The notes: generated by a model from the sequence alone, not told the origin. DNA of 64,000 nucleotides from Manganibacter manganicus (GCF_002075885.1 NZ_MDET01000012.1:87143-151142); one strand, 5' to 3'; positions 1 to 9,088 are shown, counted from the first letter of the stretch. A program made the numbers and translations.

Positions 1-14
1 GAAAGGCGCCTGAC

Positions 15-1325
15 ATGGCCGAACCCTTGCGTATTGGAATTGCCGGCCTCGGCACGGTCGGCGCCGCCGTAGCGCGCGTGCTTGCCGACAAGGCCGCCGA
101 ACTAACCCGCCAGTGCGGCCGCGACATTATTGTGAACGCAGTTTCGGCTCGTGACGCCAAACGCGATCGTGGCGTCGATCTGTCTTCGGCGCAATGGTTC
201 GACGATCCGGTGGAACTGGCGAAGAAGGCCGATATCGACGTTTTCGTGGAACTGATCGGCGGGGAGGACGGGCCGGCCTTGGCTTGCGTCAAGGCCGCGC
301 TCGATGCCGGCCGTCATGTCGTGACCGCCAACAAGGCGCTGCTGGCCAAACATGGCGTGGCGTTGGCCGAGACCGCCGAGAAGAAGGGCGTGCTGCTCAA
401 TTACGAGGCGGCGGTGGCCGGTGGCATCCCGGTCATCAAGACGATGCGAGAGGCCATGGCCGGCAACACCGTCAATCGCGTGTTCGGCATCCTCAACGGC
501 ACCTGCAACTATATCCTGACCCGCATGGAAGCTGAGGGCCTGAGCTTCGAGGAATGCCTCAAGGATGCGCAGCGCCTAGGCTATGCCGAGGCCGACCCGA
601 CCTTCGATATCGAGGGTAATGACACTGCCCACAAGCTTGCCATCCTGACCAGCCTGGCCTTCGGCACGAAGATCGCCGCCGGGGACATTTATCTGGAAGG
701 CATTTCCAACATCACCCAGGCCGATATTCGCGCAGCAAGCAATCTTGGCTTCCGCATCAAGCTTCTGGGTGTCGCGCAGCGCACCGAAAGCGGCATAGAG
801 CAGCGCGTGCATCCGACCATGGTGCCGACTGCCAGTGTAATTGCTCAGGTGCATGGCGTGACCAATGCGGTTGCCATCGAGACGGATATTTTGGGTGAAT
901 TGCTGCTTTCCGGCCCCGGTGCCGGCGGCAATGCCACGGCATCCGCCGTGGTCGGCGACATCGCCGATATTGCCAAGAGCCAGCCGGGTTTCCAGCATGG
1001 CCCCGTGTTCGGACGTCCCGCGAAGGAACTGAAACCGTACAGGAAGGCGCGCATGCGCAGCCACGCCGGTGGTTATTTCATCCGGCTCACCGTGCACGAT
1101 CGTCTCGGCGTGTTTGCCGCCATTGCCCGGCGCATGGCCGACAACGACATTTCGCTGGAATCCATCGTCCAGCATGCCGCCGAATCCGAAACGGCGCAAA
1201 AGACGGTCATCCTTGTCACCCACGAGACAACCGAAGCCGCCGTGCGCAAGGCCGTCGAGAGCATCACCAGAGACGGCCATCTCACCAGTAAGCCGCAGGT
1301 TATTCGCATCGAGCGCGCCGGCTGA
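15..1325 (+). CDS. hom: Homoserine dehydrogenase
   Basis: Cytosolic NAD(P)-dependent reduction of aspartate semialdehyde to homoserine, the branch point to threonine and methionine. The 436-residue protein starts with a Rossmann nucleotide-binding loop GLGTVG (residues 11-16). The catalytic homoserine dehydrogenase signature ILNGTCNYI is near residues 158-167 and is followed by a GYAEADP segment. From about residue 352 there is a C-terminal ACT domain (RLTVHDRLGVFAAIARRM), the usual site of feedback control by threonine. The length fits the monofunctional family, with no aspartokinase fused. A GAAAGG ribosome binding site at 1-6 supports the ATG at 15. The upstream neighbour is outside the window. 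Confidence 0.97.
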   Translation: MAEPLRIGIAGLGTVGAAVARVLADKAAELTRQCGRDIIVNAVSARDAKRDRGVDLSSAQWFDDPVELAKKADIDVFVELIGGEDGPALACVKAALDAGRHVVTANKALLAKHGVALAETAEKKGVLLNYEAAVAGGIPVIKTMREAMAGNTVNRVFGILNGTCNYILTRMEAEGLSFEECLKDAQRLGYAEADPTFDIEGNDTAHKLAILTSLAFGTKIAAGDIYLEGISNITQADIRAASNLGFRIKLLGVAQRTESGIEQRVHPTMVPTASVIAQVHGVTNAVAIETDILGELLLSGPGAGGNATASAVVGDIADIAKSQPGFQHGPVFGRPAKELKPYRKARMRSHAGGYFIRLTVHDRLGVFAAIARRMADNDISLESIVQHAAESETAQKTVILVTHETTEAAVRKAVESITRDGHLTSKPQVIRIERAG

Positions 1326-1438
1326 GACCGGACATCGCCGCTATCCTTCGCATGCCGCGTTCGCCTCACCGGGAACTTTAAGCGCGTCCGCACCGTTGTA
1401 TGGGCGTTGTTTTTTTGCATTCACGCAAGCGAGGGACC

Positions 1439-1600
1439 ATGAGCCTACTTATCAGCATACTGATCACCTTTCTGGTCATCATACTGGTGCTTTATCTCAT
1501 CCAGCGGCTACCGCTTGATGGGCGCACGCGCCAGATTGCGCAGATCGTCATCATCATCATCGGCGTTATCTCGCTGCTGAAATATCTGGCGGTTTTCTAG
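1439..1600 (+). CDS. Small two-helix membrane protein, Thivi_2564-like
   Basis: A 53-residue protein that is almost entirely hydrophobic, with two predicted membrane helices (about residues 3-21 and 33-50) joined by a short loop containing LPLDGRTR. The pattern of a helix, a PLDGR-type loop and a second isoleucine-rich helix resembles the small membrane family named Thivi_2564; that assignment is from memory of the family. The ATG at 1439 follows GAGGGACC, a good ribosome binding site, and is preferred over an in-frame start at 1400. The stop codon overlaps the left arm of a palindromic repeat at 1600. Function unknown. Confidence 0.7.
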   Translation: MSLLISILITFLVIILVLYLIQRLPLDGRTRQIAQIVIIIIGVISLLKYLAVF

Positions 1601-1650
1601 AGCATCGGATCGAAAAGTGGAATCCGGTTTTCGAGTTATTCCGATGCTCC
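1600..1650. repeat. Dispersed palindromic intergenic repeat
   Basis: Perfect 10-bp inverted arms (GAGCATCGGA at 1600-1609, TCCGATGCTC at 1640-1649) flank a core with CGAAAAGTGG and GGTTTTCG, itself partly self-complementary. This resembles short palindromic repeats common between genes in Brucella, Mesorhizobium and relatives. The left arm overlaps the stop codon of the preceding gene, so it may also end transcription. Confidence 0.75.
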
Positions 1651-1661
1651 ATCAAAGTGTT

Positions 1662-1701
1662 AGAGCGTCCGTTGTGCGTTCAACTGAACGCACGGCGCTC
1701 T
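1662..1701. repeat. Second palindromic repeat, imperfect inverted repeat
   Basis: Outer arms AGAGCG (1662-1667) and CGCTCT (1696-1701) enclose a perfect inner hairpin GTGCGTTCA / TGAACGCAC (1674-1682 and 1685-1693) with a 2-nt loop. It lies 11 bp from the first repeat but has a different sequence, so two repeat families are stacked in one 150-bp gap. Confidence 0.7.
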
Positions 1702-1754
1702 AGTAGCCCCGCAGTCTCGCATGCACCGCAACTTTGCAATGAAAGGAATTCACA

Positions 1755-2084
1755 ATGGCTGAAATGCCTAAAAGCACCGACGTTCAGGAAGCGATGAAGA
1801 AACAGATCGGCGAACTGCGTCGCGAGATGAACAAGATCAACAGGCAGTTGGCCGATCGCGCCGGAGAATTGTCGGAAGAGGCTTCCGGCTGGTACGAGGG
1901 CGCGTCGGAACGCGCCTCACGTGCCGCGGGGCAACTGCGCGCCGGCGCTCAAACCGTCTCGGAAACGGTTCAGCAGAACCCCGGCACCATTTCTTCGGCT
2001 CTGGTTCTTGGCGGCATAATCGGCTTCGCCGTCGGGTTTCTGGCCGGTCAGGTGAATGGCGACAACAATCGCCGCTGGTATTGA
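1755..2084 (+). CDS. DUF883/ElaB-YqjD-like membrane-anchored protein
   Basis: A 109-residue protein with a polar, alanine- and glutamate-rich helical N-terminal part (about residues 1-75) and a single C-terminal membrane segment with the glycine pattern LVLGGIIGFAVGFLAGQ (about residues 84-100), ending in a short basic tail. This matches the DUF883 family (ElaB/YqjD), tail-anchored inner-membrane proteins that in E. coli associate with ribosomes in stationary phase. The family fit is by architecture and the glycine-rich helix, not by search. AAAGGAATTCACA precedes the ATG. The gene stands alone between the repeats and glpX. Confidence 0.7.
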   Translation: MAEMPKSTDVQEAMKKQIGELRREMNKINRQLADRAGELSEEASGWYEGASERASRAAGQLRAGAQTVSETVQQNPGTISSALVLGGIIGFAVGFLAGQVNGDNNRRWY

Positions 2085-2236
2085 GGCTTTCGGCGGGCTT
2101 CGCGCGCGGCGGCATCGGCCATTCAATCGATTGATACCGCCGTTGCCGCCAAACCGGCCTTGCCGCCGCCACAAGGCTTTGACAAAAGGGGCTGCCTGCG
2201 AAGAACTGCAGGCAGCAAACGGGGATATCTGCACCG

Positions 2237-3217
2237 ATGAACATGGCACCGGCGATTGGCGGACTTGACCGCATCCTGACGATGGAACTGGTCCGCGTGA
2301 CCGAACGTGCCGCGGTGGCTGCCGCGCGGCTTCGCGGGCGCGGCGACGAGAAGGCTGCCGATCAAGCCGCTGTCGATGCCATGCGCCAGGAACTCAACCG
2401 GCTTGCCATCAAGGGTACGGTGGTGATCGGCGAGGGCGAGCGCGACGAGGCGCCTATGCTCTACATTGGCGAGGAAGTCGGCAGCGGCAAGGGGCCGGGA
2501 GTCGATATCGCGCTCGATCCGCTGGAAGGCACGACGATCTGCGCCAAAAACCTGCCGAACGCGCTGGCCGTTGTCGCCATCGCCGAAAAGGGCAGTCTGC
2601 TCTATGCGCCGGATGTCTATATGGACAAGATCGCAATCGGGCCGGGTTATCCAAAAGGCATCATCGATATTGACGCCGAGCCCGTCGAAAACATCGCCAA
2701 TCTGGCCAAAGCCAAGGGCGTTCGGGTCGAAGAAATCACGGCCTGTATCCTCGACCGGCCACGCCACGCCAAACTGATCGAAGCGGTGCGGGCAACGGGT
2801 GCTGCCATCCGCCTGATCGGCGATGGCGACGTCGCCGGCGTTATCCATACTACCGATCCGGACGAGACGGGAATCGATATTTATCTCGGAACCGGCGGTG
2901 CCCCTGAAGGTGTTTTGGCCGCCGCCGCTCTGCGTTGCACCGGCGGCCAGATGCAGGGCCGCCTCATTCTCGATACGCCGCAAAAGGTCGAGCGCGCGGC
3001 GACAATGGGCGTTGCCGATCCAGTCAAGGTGTACACCGCCGACGAGATGGCCAAGGGCGACGTGCTGTTTGCAGCCACCGGCGTGACTGACGGCAACATG
3101 CTGGCCGGCGTGAAGTTCGGCCGCAACTTCATCACCACTCATACCATCGTGCTGCGGTCGTCCTCACGCACGGTGCGCGAGATCAAGGCGCGGCATCAGG
3201 ATCTTGAAAAGTTTTGA
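2237..3217 (+). CDS. glpX: Fructose-1,6-bisphosphatase class II
   Basis: Hydrolyses fructose-1,6-bisphosphate to fructose-6-phosphate in gluconeogenesis; cytosolic and metal dependent. The 326-residue length is normal for the class II (GlpX) enzyme. Visible metal- and substrate-site motifs are GEGERDEAPMLYIGEEVG (about residues 65-82), DPLEGT (residues 94-99, carrying the conserved Asp and Glu), a LIGDGDVAG segment, and YLGTGGAPEGVLAAAAL. It follows hom in the same direction after two small genes and precedes recJ by 51 bp. This hom-glpX-recJ order is familiar from Brucella-type genomes. Confidence 0.95.
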   Translation: MNMAPAIGGLDRILTMELVRVTERAAVAAARLRGRGDEKAADQAAVDAMRQELNRLAIKGTVVIGEGERDEAPMLYIGEEVGSGKGPGVDIALDPLEGTTICAKNLPNALAVVAIAEKGSLLYAPDVYMDKIAIGPGYPKGIIDIDAEPVENIANLAKAKGVRVEEITACILDRPRHAKLIEAVRATGAAIRLIGDGDVAGVIHTTDPDETGIDIYLGTGGAPEGVLAAAALRCTGGQMQGRLILDTPQKVERAATMGVADPVKVYTADEMAKGDVLFAATGVTDGNMLAGVKFGRNFITTHTIVLRSSSRTVREIKARHQDLEKF

Positions 3218-3268
3218 TTTTAGCCGGTTGGCCTTATCTGATCACCGGATGAATACGGTTTTCAGCCT

Positions 3269-5062
3269 ATGTCTGTCATGAGCGGCGACAGGCGATTCTT
3301 TCTCGATGTCAGGCGTTCGGCAGCCGGCGTGGCGTGGACCCACCGGCTCTCCGAGAGACAGGACATGGCGGCGCTGGCCATTGCGCAGGGCCACGGCGTC
3401 ACCGACATTGTCGCGCGCGTGCTTGCCGGGCGCGGCGTGCTGGCGACGGATGCGGCTTTATTCCTTGCCCCTACCATCCGCGAACTTCTGCCCGATCCGG
3501 CCTCTCTGACCGATATGGACAAGGCTGCTTCGCGCATCGCGGATGCCATCGTGGCAAAAGAGAAAGTGGCGATCTTCGGCGATTATGACGTCGATGGCGC
3601 TGCTTCGTCTGCTCTGCTCAAGCGGTTTCTCACGCATTTCGACGTGCCGTGTGAAATCTATATTCCTGATCGCATTTTCGAGGGTTACGGGCCGAATCCG
3701 GACGCAATGCGTGAACTCGTCTCACGCAACGCCAGGCTTGTCGTCACCGTCGATTGCGGCACCAATAGTGCCGCTTCCATCGATGCCGCAAGAGAAGCGG
3801 GCGCCGACGTCGTGGTTCTCGACCATCATCAGGTGGGCGGCCCGCTTCCGGAGGCCAATGCGGTCGTCAATCCCAACCGCGAGGACGATCTGTCGGGGCA
3901 GGGGCATCTGTGCGCCGCCGGTATCGTCTTTCTGGCTTTGGTTCAAACCGCTCGCATTCTCCGCAGCCGTCTGCCGCAGACCGCCCAGCCCGATCTGCTG
4001 CTGCTGCTCGATCTGGTTGCGTTGGCCACGGTCTGCGACGTCGTGCCGCTCACCGGCGTCAATCGCGCCTTCGTCGTCAAGGGTTTGCAGGTCATGCGCC
4101 AGCAGACGAATGTCGGACTGGTCGAACTTGCCCGTGCCGCGCGCATAGGCGAGCCGGTAAGCAGCTTTCATCTGGCGTTCCTGATCGGTCCGCGCATCAA
4201 TGCCGGCGGCCGGATAGGCGACGCGGCTTTAGGCAGCCGTCTGCTGGCTGCGGACGATCCGGTGGAGGCACGCACGATTGCCGAAACGCTCGATCGGCTG
4301 AATCAGGAACGGCAGGCCATGGAGCAGGAGATGCTGGCCGAGGCGCGAGCCGAGGCCGATGCCGAACTGGCAAGCGGTAATGGTCCGGCGGTAATCGTCA
4401 CCGCTTCCGAGACCTGGCATCCGGGCATTGTCGGGCTGATCGCTTCGCGACTGAAGGATCATGGGCGCCGCCCGGCTTTCGCCATTGCCTTCAACGCCAG
4501 CGGGGTCGGCACGGGCTCCGGCCGTTCCGTGCCAGGCTTCAATCTCGGTCGACTGGTGCGCGAAGCGGCGGATGCCGGGCTGCTGGTCAAGGGCGGCGGA
4601 CATGCCATGGCAGCGGGCCTCACCGTCGAGCGGGAGAAATTGGGAGCCCTGCGCGCCTTTTTCGAGGAACGGGCGGCGGCGGACGTCTTTCGCCTGCAAA
4701 ACGAGGAAAGCCTGCTGATCGACGCCGCCCTTTCAGCAGAAGGCGCTACGCTGGACCTGCTGGATGCGCTGGAGCAAGCCGGCCCCTATGGCGCTGGTCA
4801 TGTCGCGCCGCTATTTGCCTTGCCGCGCCACCGGCTGAACGAGGTTCGTCTGGTCGGCGCCAATCATGTCCGAGCCGATCTCCAGTCGGAGAGTGGCGGC
4901 CGTCTCCAGGCAATCGCCTTTCGCGCCGCCGACACCGCGCTTGGCGATTTCCTGTTCCAGAACAGGGGCCGCCCCATACATCTGGCGGGCTCTCTGTCGG
5001 GCAATTACTGGAACGGCAATCGCAGGATCCAGTTTCGCATTGTCGATGCGGCGCCGGGCTGA
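3269..5062 (+). CDS. recJ: Single-stranded-DNA-specific exonuclease RecJ
   Basis: A 5'-3' single-strand DNA exonuclease used in RecF-pathway recombination and mismatch repair. The 597-residue protein carries the DHH phosphoesterase motifs DYDVDGAAS (from residue 105) and DHH (residues 185-187). A DHHA1 motif, GGGHAMAAG, is at residues 442-450, and a C-terminal OB-like part follows. All metal-binding residues of these motifs are present. It lies 51 bp downstream of glpX and converges with the patatin-like gene, the two stop codons being 5 bp apart. A start a few codons further in is possible. Confidence 0.95.
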   Translation: MSVMSGDRRFFLDVRRSAAGVAWTHRLSERQDMAALAIAQGHGVTDIVARVLAGRGVLATDAALFLAPTIRELLPDPASLTDMDKAASRIADAIVAKEKVAIFGDYDVDGAASSALLKRFLTHFDVPCEIYIPDRIFEGYGPNPDAMRELVSRNARLVVTVDCGTNSAASIDAAREAGADVVVLDHHQVGGPLPEANAVVNPNREDDLSGQGHLCAAGIVFLALVQTARILRSRLPQTAQPDLLLLLDLVALATVCDVVPLTGVNRAFVVKGLQVMRQQTNVGLVELARAARIGEPVSSFHLAFLIGPRINAGGRIGDAALGSRLLAADDPVEARTIAETLDRLNQERQAMEQEMLAEARAEADAELASGNGPAVIVTASETWHPGIVGLIASRLKDHGRRPAFAIAFNASGVGTGSGRSVPGFNLGRLVREAADAGLLVKGGGHAMAAGLTVEREKLGALRAFFEERAAADVFRLQNEESLLIDAALSAEGATLDLLDALEQAGPYGAGHVAPLFALPRHRLNEVRLVGANHVRADLQSESGGRLQAIAFRAADTALGDFLFQNRGRPIHLAGSLSGNYWNGNRRIQFRIVDAAPG

Positions 5063-5067
5063 CCTGA

Positions 5068-6033
5068 TTATGCCAGTGTGGCCCGTAATTGCTCAAGCTC
5101 GGCAACCCTTCCCATCGTCGCCTCGTACCCCAGGGCGATCAATTCGTCGGCACGATGGAATTCGGTCAGGCCGATATGACCGAGCTTGGGCTGCAGCGAG
5201 ATATCGGGCGGGTCGCCGGCGAGCCGGGCGCGTGAAATGCGGTCCTGTATGATGTTGAAAGCTTCCACCATGACGCCGGTGATGCCGAGCTTGGCCTCGC
5301 GCGTCTGGTGCCCGCCGAGAAATCCCGCCTGATTTGCGTCTTTGGCCACCGTCAATTCTCCGGCATTATGGCGGATCACGGCAGCCCGTCCGTAGATTTC
5401 GTGACTGAGATTGACCGCCACGACCAAAGGCTCCTCATAGGCGCGGCAGACGGAGACCGGCACCGGGTTGACCAGTGCGCCATCCACCAGCACACGCCCA
5501 TTGCAGTTGACCGGTTCGAACACGCCGGGCAGGGCGTAGGAGGCGCGCATGGCATTGATGAGGGAACCGCTCGACAGCCAGATCTCATGGCCGGTGCGGA
5601 TTTCGGCGGCTACGCACACGAAGGGCTTTGGCAAATCCTCGAAACGGAGTCCGTCGATATGCTCGCGCAGACGGGCGTCCAGTTTCATGCCGCCGAACAG
5701 GCCGTTGCCGCCGAAATTCAGGTCGAGCAGGCCAAAGATGCGCCGCCGCGTCAGCCCGCGCGCGAAGGCTTCCAGTTCATCGAGCTTTCCGGCCAGATAA
5801 CAGCCGCCGACCAGCGCGCCGATCGACGTGCCGGCGATCATCGAAATCTCGATACCGGCTTCGTCCAGCGCCCGCAACACGCCGATATGCGACCAGCCAC
5901 GGGCGCAGCCGCCGCCGAGCGCCAATGCTATTCCGGTCTTTTGGAGATTGGAGGCCGTAGCGCCGGATAGGGCAAGGCTATCTGCCCCTTGAATTTCCGG
6001 CCTGCTTCGCAATGACGCCCATTCGAGCATCAT
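5068..6033 (-). CDS. Patatin-like phospholipase, RssA/YlbK type
   Basis: A predicted serine acyl hydrolase of 321 residues. The oxyanion-hole loop GGGCARG (residues 40-46), the nucleophile elbow GTSIG (Ser70) and the catalytic Asp in VDGALVNP (Asp184) are all present, so the Ser-Asp dyad is intact. About 33 extra residues precede the domain; they are polar and not a signal peptide. AAGGGAG directly before two consecutive ATGs supports the start at 6033. Substrates of bacterial members are mostly unknown, though phospholipids or acyl-thioesters are usual. It is transcribed in the same direction as hisI-folE but 80 bp beyond hisI. Confidence 0.9.
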   Translation of the reverse strand: MMLEWASLRSRPEIQGADSLALSGATASNLQKTGIALALGGGCARGWSHIGVLRALDEAGIEISMIAGTSIGALVGGCYLAGKLDELEAFARGLTRRRIFGLLDLNFGGNGLFGGMKLDARLREHIDGLRFEDLPKPFVCVAAEIRTGHEIWLSSGSLINAMRASYALPGVFEPVNCNGRVLVDGALVNPVPVSVCRAYEEPLVVAVNLSHEIYGRAAVIRHNAGELTVAKDANQAGFLGGHQTREAKLGITGVMVEAFNIIQDRISRARLAGDPPDISLQPKLGHIGLTEFHRADELIALGYEATMGRVAELEQLRATLA

Positions 6034-6113
6034 GGTCTCCCTTGTCTCGCTCCAAGCTTACAGAGTGTACGTATCGAAATGATGAATTGGAATGAGGGAA
6101 GTAGATGAGGTCG

Positions 6114-6626
6114 TCACGTTTGCTTCCGATACGTTTCATGCGCATCGGACGGAGCTTCATCGGCATAATCAGAAAGAGTGGCCTTGCCGTCGATCAATTG
6201 CACAGTCCGATAAAAACATGAACGCCGGCCAGTGTGACAAGTTGCATTGTGGCCGGCAACTTTTACACGCAACCATATCGCGTCCTGGTCGCAATCCGTG
6301 AGCACGGCTACGACATGCTGGAGATTGCCGGAGGTTTCGCCCTTCTTCCAAAGTGTCTTGCGCGAGCGCGACCAGTAATGGGCGACACCGGTCTGCAAGG
6401 TGAGCGCCAACGCCTTGGCATTCATATGCGCCACCATCAGAAGCGTGCCGTCCCGGTCGTCGGTGACGACGGCCGTCACCAACCCGCTGGCATCGAAACG
6501 CGGCGTGAAGGACAAGCCTTCTTCCAGCAAAACCTTGTCCCGAGGCGGGGATGGAAACACCGGATTCCCCACCGCCTGCGCAGCGGCGGCAGAAGAGGTT
6601 TTACCGGCCTCGTTATTTCCCACCAT
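6114..6626 (-). CDS. hisI: Phosphoribosyl-AMP cyclohydrolase
   Basis: Third step of histidine biosynthesis, opening the adenine ring of phosphoribosyl-AMP. The 170-residue protein contains the metal site [15 protein letters not shown] followed by [11 protein letters not shown] (about residues 110-141), with the conserved aspartates and cysteines. It is a monofunctional HisI with no HisE domain. It begins with about 35 poorly conserved residues rich in Ala and Pro, so a later start is possible. The ATG used here overlaps the 3' end of folE by 14 bp, which suggests coupled translation. Finding hisI with folE rather than with other his genes is common in this order. Confidence 0.92.
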   Translation of the reverse strand: MVGNNEAGKTSSAAAAQAVGNPVFPSPPRDKVLLEEGLSFTPRFDASGLVTAVVTDDRDGTLLMVAHMNAKALALTLQTGVAHYWSRSRKTLWKKGETSGNLQHVVAVLTDCDQDAIWLRVKVAGHNATCHTGRRSCFYRTVQLIDGKATLSDYADEAPSDAHETYRKQT

Positions 6627-7242
6627 TGCGAACCATGGCCATGAAACGCGCCTGCTCCTCGGGCGAATCCTCGAAGGCGCCGGTGAAGCTGGAGGTCAGT
6701 GTCGTCGAGCCCTGCTTGCGGATGCCGCGCATGGCGATGCACATATGCTCGGCCTCGATCAAAACAGCGACGCCGCGCGGCTTGAGCACATTTTGAATGG
6801 TGCTGGCGATCTGCGCCGTCATGGTTTCCTGCGTCTGCAGGCGGCGGGCGAATATCTCCACCACGCGGATGATCTTCGACAGGCCGACGACCTTGCCATC
6901 CGGCAGATAGCCGACATGCGCCTTGCCGATAATCGGCACCATGTGGTGCTCGCAATGCGAATGAAAATCGATGTCCTTGACGATGACGATGCCGTCGTAA
7001 CCCGCCGTCTCCTCGAAGGTCCGGCCAAGATCCTCGACGGGATCCATGTCGTAGCCGCCGAACATTTCACGATAGGCCTTTGCCACGCGCTTCGGCGTGT
7101 CGAGCAGGCCTTCCCGCTCCGGATTGTCTCCCGTCCAGCGGATCAGCGTGCGCACAGCCGCCTCGACCTCGGCCTGGCTAGGACGCTCAACGCCCGGCTG
7201 GTGCGGTACCTGAGGCACGAACTTCTTCACAACGGCATCCAT
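6613..7242 (-). CDS. folE: GTP cyclohydrolase I
   Basis: Converts GTP to 7,8-dihydroneopterin triphosphate, the first step of tetrahydrofolate biosynthesis. The zinc-site motifs SHCEHHMVP and [11 protein letters not shown] are present, with Cys97, His100 and Cys168 counted from this start. [13 protein letters not shown] near the C-terminus completes the type I (FolE1) signature. The ATG at 7242 is chosen because GGAG lies 8 nt upstream; an in-frame ATG at 7266 has no comparable site. The result is 209 residues, usual for the family. It overlaps hisI downstream. Confidence 0.95.
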   Translation of the reverse strand: MDAVVKKFVPQVPHQPGVERPSQAEVEAAVRTLIRWTGDNPEREGLLDTPKRVAKAYREMFGGYDMDPVEDLGRTFEETAGYDGIVIVKDIDFHSHCEHHMVPIIGKAHVGYLPDGKVVGLSKIIRVVEIFARRLQTQETMTAQIASTIQNVLKPRGVAVLIEAEHMCIAMRGIRKQGSTTLTSSFTGAFEDSPEEQARFMAMVRNGGK

Positions 7243-7461
7243 GAAGATGTCTCCGTTTGTTCCCATGGGAACACAATTCCAAATCGCCCTTCGCGGTTCC
7301 TTCGGGAGGCACGTCGAAAGCCGTGTTGCGACTTAGCAGGGCTGGATGATCAGCGCACCTTGCCGTTGCCGAAGCGCAGTCATTATATAAGGATGGATGC
7401 GACGAATGAAAGTGTACTAACGGCGATTGCTGGTCACGTTCCGCCAGCGGAATGAAAAATC

Positions 7462-7908
7462 ATGATCGATGATGTCTATAACGCGAAAATCCTCGGCTTT
7501 GCAGGCAATATAGCCCGCATCGGCCGTCTGGAGCATCCCGACGCCACCGCACGCGCCCATTCCAAGCTATGCGGCTCGACGGTGACGGTCGATCTCAGGA
7601 TGGAGGGCGACGCCGTCACCGATTTTGCCCATGACGTGAAGGCCTGTGCGCTCGGCCAGGCCTCGTCTTCGATCATGGCCGCCAATGTCATTGGCGCCAC
7701 AGCGGACGAGTTGCGGGCCGTGCGTGAAACCATGCTGAAGATGTTGAAGGAAAACGGGCCGCCACCGGAAGGCCGTTTTGCCGACCTGAAATATCTGGAA
7801 CCGGTGCGCGACTACAAGGCGCGCCATGCCTCGACCATGCTGACCTTCGATGCCGTTGTCGATTGTATCGACCAGATCGAAAAGAAACGGGTAGAGGAGG
7901 CGGCCTGA
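7462..7908 (+). CDS. IscU/NifU-like iron-sulfur scaffold protein lacking a ligand
   Basis: A 148-residue protein of the IscU/SufU fold. Cys37 (KLCGS) and Cys62 (KACALGQASSS) match the first two cluster ligands of IscU. At the third position, where IscU reads His-Cys, this protein reads His122-Ala123, and the Asp two residues after the first Cys is Ser39. It may therefore hold a cluster differently, use His122, or do something other than de novo assembly. It is transcribed divergently from folE, alone, with a TATATAA-like -10 element near 7384. It is not next to other isc or suf genes. The fold is clear but the role is not. Confidence 0.8.
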   Translation: MIDDVYNAKILGFAGNIARIGRLEHPDATARAHSKLCGSTVTVDLRMEGDAVTDFAHDVKACALGQASSSIMAANVIGATADELRAVRETMLKMLKENGPPPEGRFADLKYLEPVRDYKARHASTMLTFDAVVDCIDQIEKKRVEEAA

Positions 7909-7938
7909 ACCGCCTCCCGGTAGGTAGCAATCTCCGAC

Positions 7939-7980
7939 CTGGAGCGAGACAGGTCGAATTGAACCGCCTTCTCGCTCCAG
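7939..7980 (+). terminator. Long hairpin after the IscU-like gene
   Basis: Perfect 11-bp arms CTGGAGCGAGA (7939-7949) and TCTCGCTCCAG (7970-7980) with a 20-nt loop, followed by ATATTTGTTTTG. A shorter hairpin GAGGCGG/CCGCCTC (7897-7916) overlaps the stop codon just upstream. Together they probably end transcription of the IscU-like gene. Confidence 0.55.
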
Positions 7981-8006
7981 ATATTTGTTTTGCCGCATGA
8001 TCTTAT

Positions 8007-8029
8007 CCGAAAAGCCTCCAACTTTTCGG
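8007..8029. repeat. Short hairpin of the dispersed GAAAAG-type repeat
   Basis: Arms CCGAAAAG (8007-8014) and CTTTTCGG (8022-8029) with a 7-nt loop, flanked by GCATGATC on the left. It resembles the core of the 1600-1650 repeat and lies just past the stop codon of the monooxygenase gene, where it could act as its terminator. Confidence 0.5.
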
Positions 8030-8038
8030 GTCCTGACC

Positions 8039-9088
8039 CTAAGCCGCCTCGTCCTTTTCGGCCAGCATATCCCTTACCATCGGGATCACCTTGGTGCCGT
8101 AGAGTTCGATGCTTTTCATCATCTTCTCGTGCGACGTGGTGCCTGATGAGTATTTCAGGTCGAAGCGGTCGTTTCCAAGTGTTCTGATGGTCGCTGCGAT
8201 CTTGCGGGCCACGGTTTCAGGCGAGCCTGCATAAGTGGAGCCGCTTTCGATCTCGCGGATGAAACTTTCCTTTGTGGTCGGCGGCCAGCCACGCTCGCGG
8301 CCGATGCGGTCATGCATCGCCTTATAGCCCGGCCAAAGCTCCTCGCGCGCCGCCTCGTCGGTCGCCGCAACATAGCCCGGCGAATGCACGCCGAGCGGCA
8401 TCGGCTTGGCGCCTGCTTGCTCCTGCGCCTGCCTGTAGAGGCTCACGAACGGCAGGAAGCGTTTCGGATCGCCGCCAATGATCGCAAGCGTCATCGGGAT
8501 ACGGTAATGCACCGAACGCATGACGGATTCCGGGCTGCCGCCGACACCGATCCATGCGCTGAGTTTGCCGTCCTCGACCTGCGGATAGACCGTCACGTTT
8601 TTGAGCGGCGGCCGCAACTCGCCTTCCCAGTTTACCGGCCCGTTTTCAAGCAGGGCGGCGAACAGGTCGAGCTTTTCGTTGAACAGCGTTTCATAGTCGT
8701 TGAGCTTGTAGCCGAACAACGGAAAGGATTCGGTGAAGGAGCCACGGCCGAGGATCACTTCCGCGCGCCCGTTCGACAGGGCGTTCACCGTCGAAAATCG
8801 CTCGAACACCCGGATTGGGTCGTCGGAAGACAGCACGGTGACAGCCGAACCCAGCTTGATACGCTCGGTGCGAGTGGCGATGCCGGCCAGCACGACCTCT
8901 GGCGCGGAGACGGCAAAGTCGGCACGGTGATGTTCGCCTACGCCGATGAAATCTATGCCGACTTCATCGGCGAGGATGGCTTCGTCAACCACATTGCGGA
9001 TGACTTGGGCTTGAGGCAATAACTTGCCATCCACGCCGACGGTGACATCCCCAAAAGTGTCCATTCCAAATTCGACAGGCTTGCTCAT
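8039..9088 (-). CDS. LLM-class flavin-dependent oxidoreductase
   Basis: A 349-residue luciferase-like monooxygenase (TIM-barrel family using FMNH2 or F420). The N-terminus (FGMDTFGDVTVG), the segment GIDFIGVGEHHRADFAVSAP, the RTERIKLGSAVTVLSSDDP region and the GRGSFTESFP motif are typical of bacterial members of this group. The substrate cannot be read from the sequence. It lies alone, divergent from yidD, with three TGTTCA half-sites about 115-150 bp upstream that could be an operator. No flavin reductase gene is adjacent. Confidence 0.88.
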   Translation of the reverse strand: MSKPVEFGMDTFGDVTVGVDGKLLPQAQVIRNVVDEAILADEVGIDFIGVGEHHRADFAVSAPEVVLAGIATRTERIKLGSAVTVLSSDDPIRVFERFSTVNALSNGRAEVILGRGSFTESFPLFGYKLNDYETLFNEKLDLFAALLENGPVNWEGELRPPLKNVTVYPQVEDGKLSAWIGVGGSPESVMRSVHYRIPMTLAIIGGDPKRFLPFVSLYRQAQEQAGAKPMPLGVHSPGYVAATDEAAREELWPGYKAMHDRIGRERGWPPTTKESFIREIESGSTYAGSPETVARKIAATIRTLGNDRFDLKYSSGTTSHEKMMKSIELYGTKVIPMVRDMLAEKDEAA

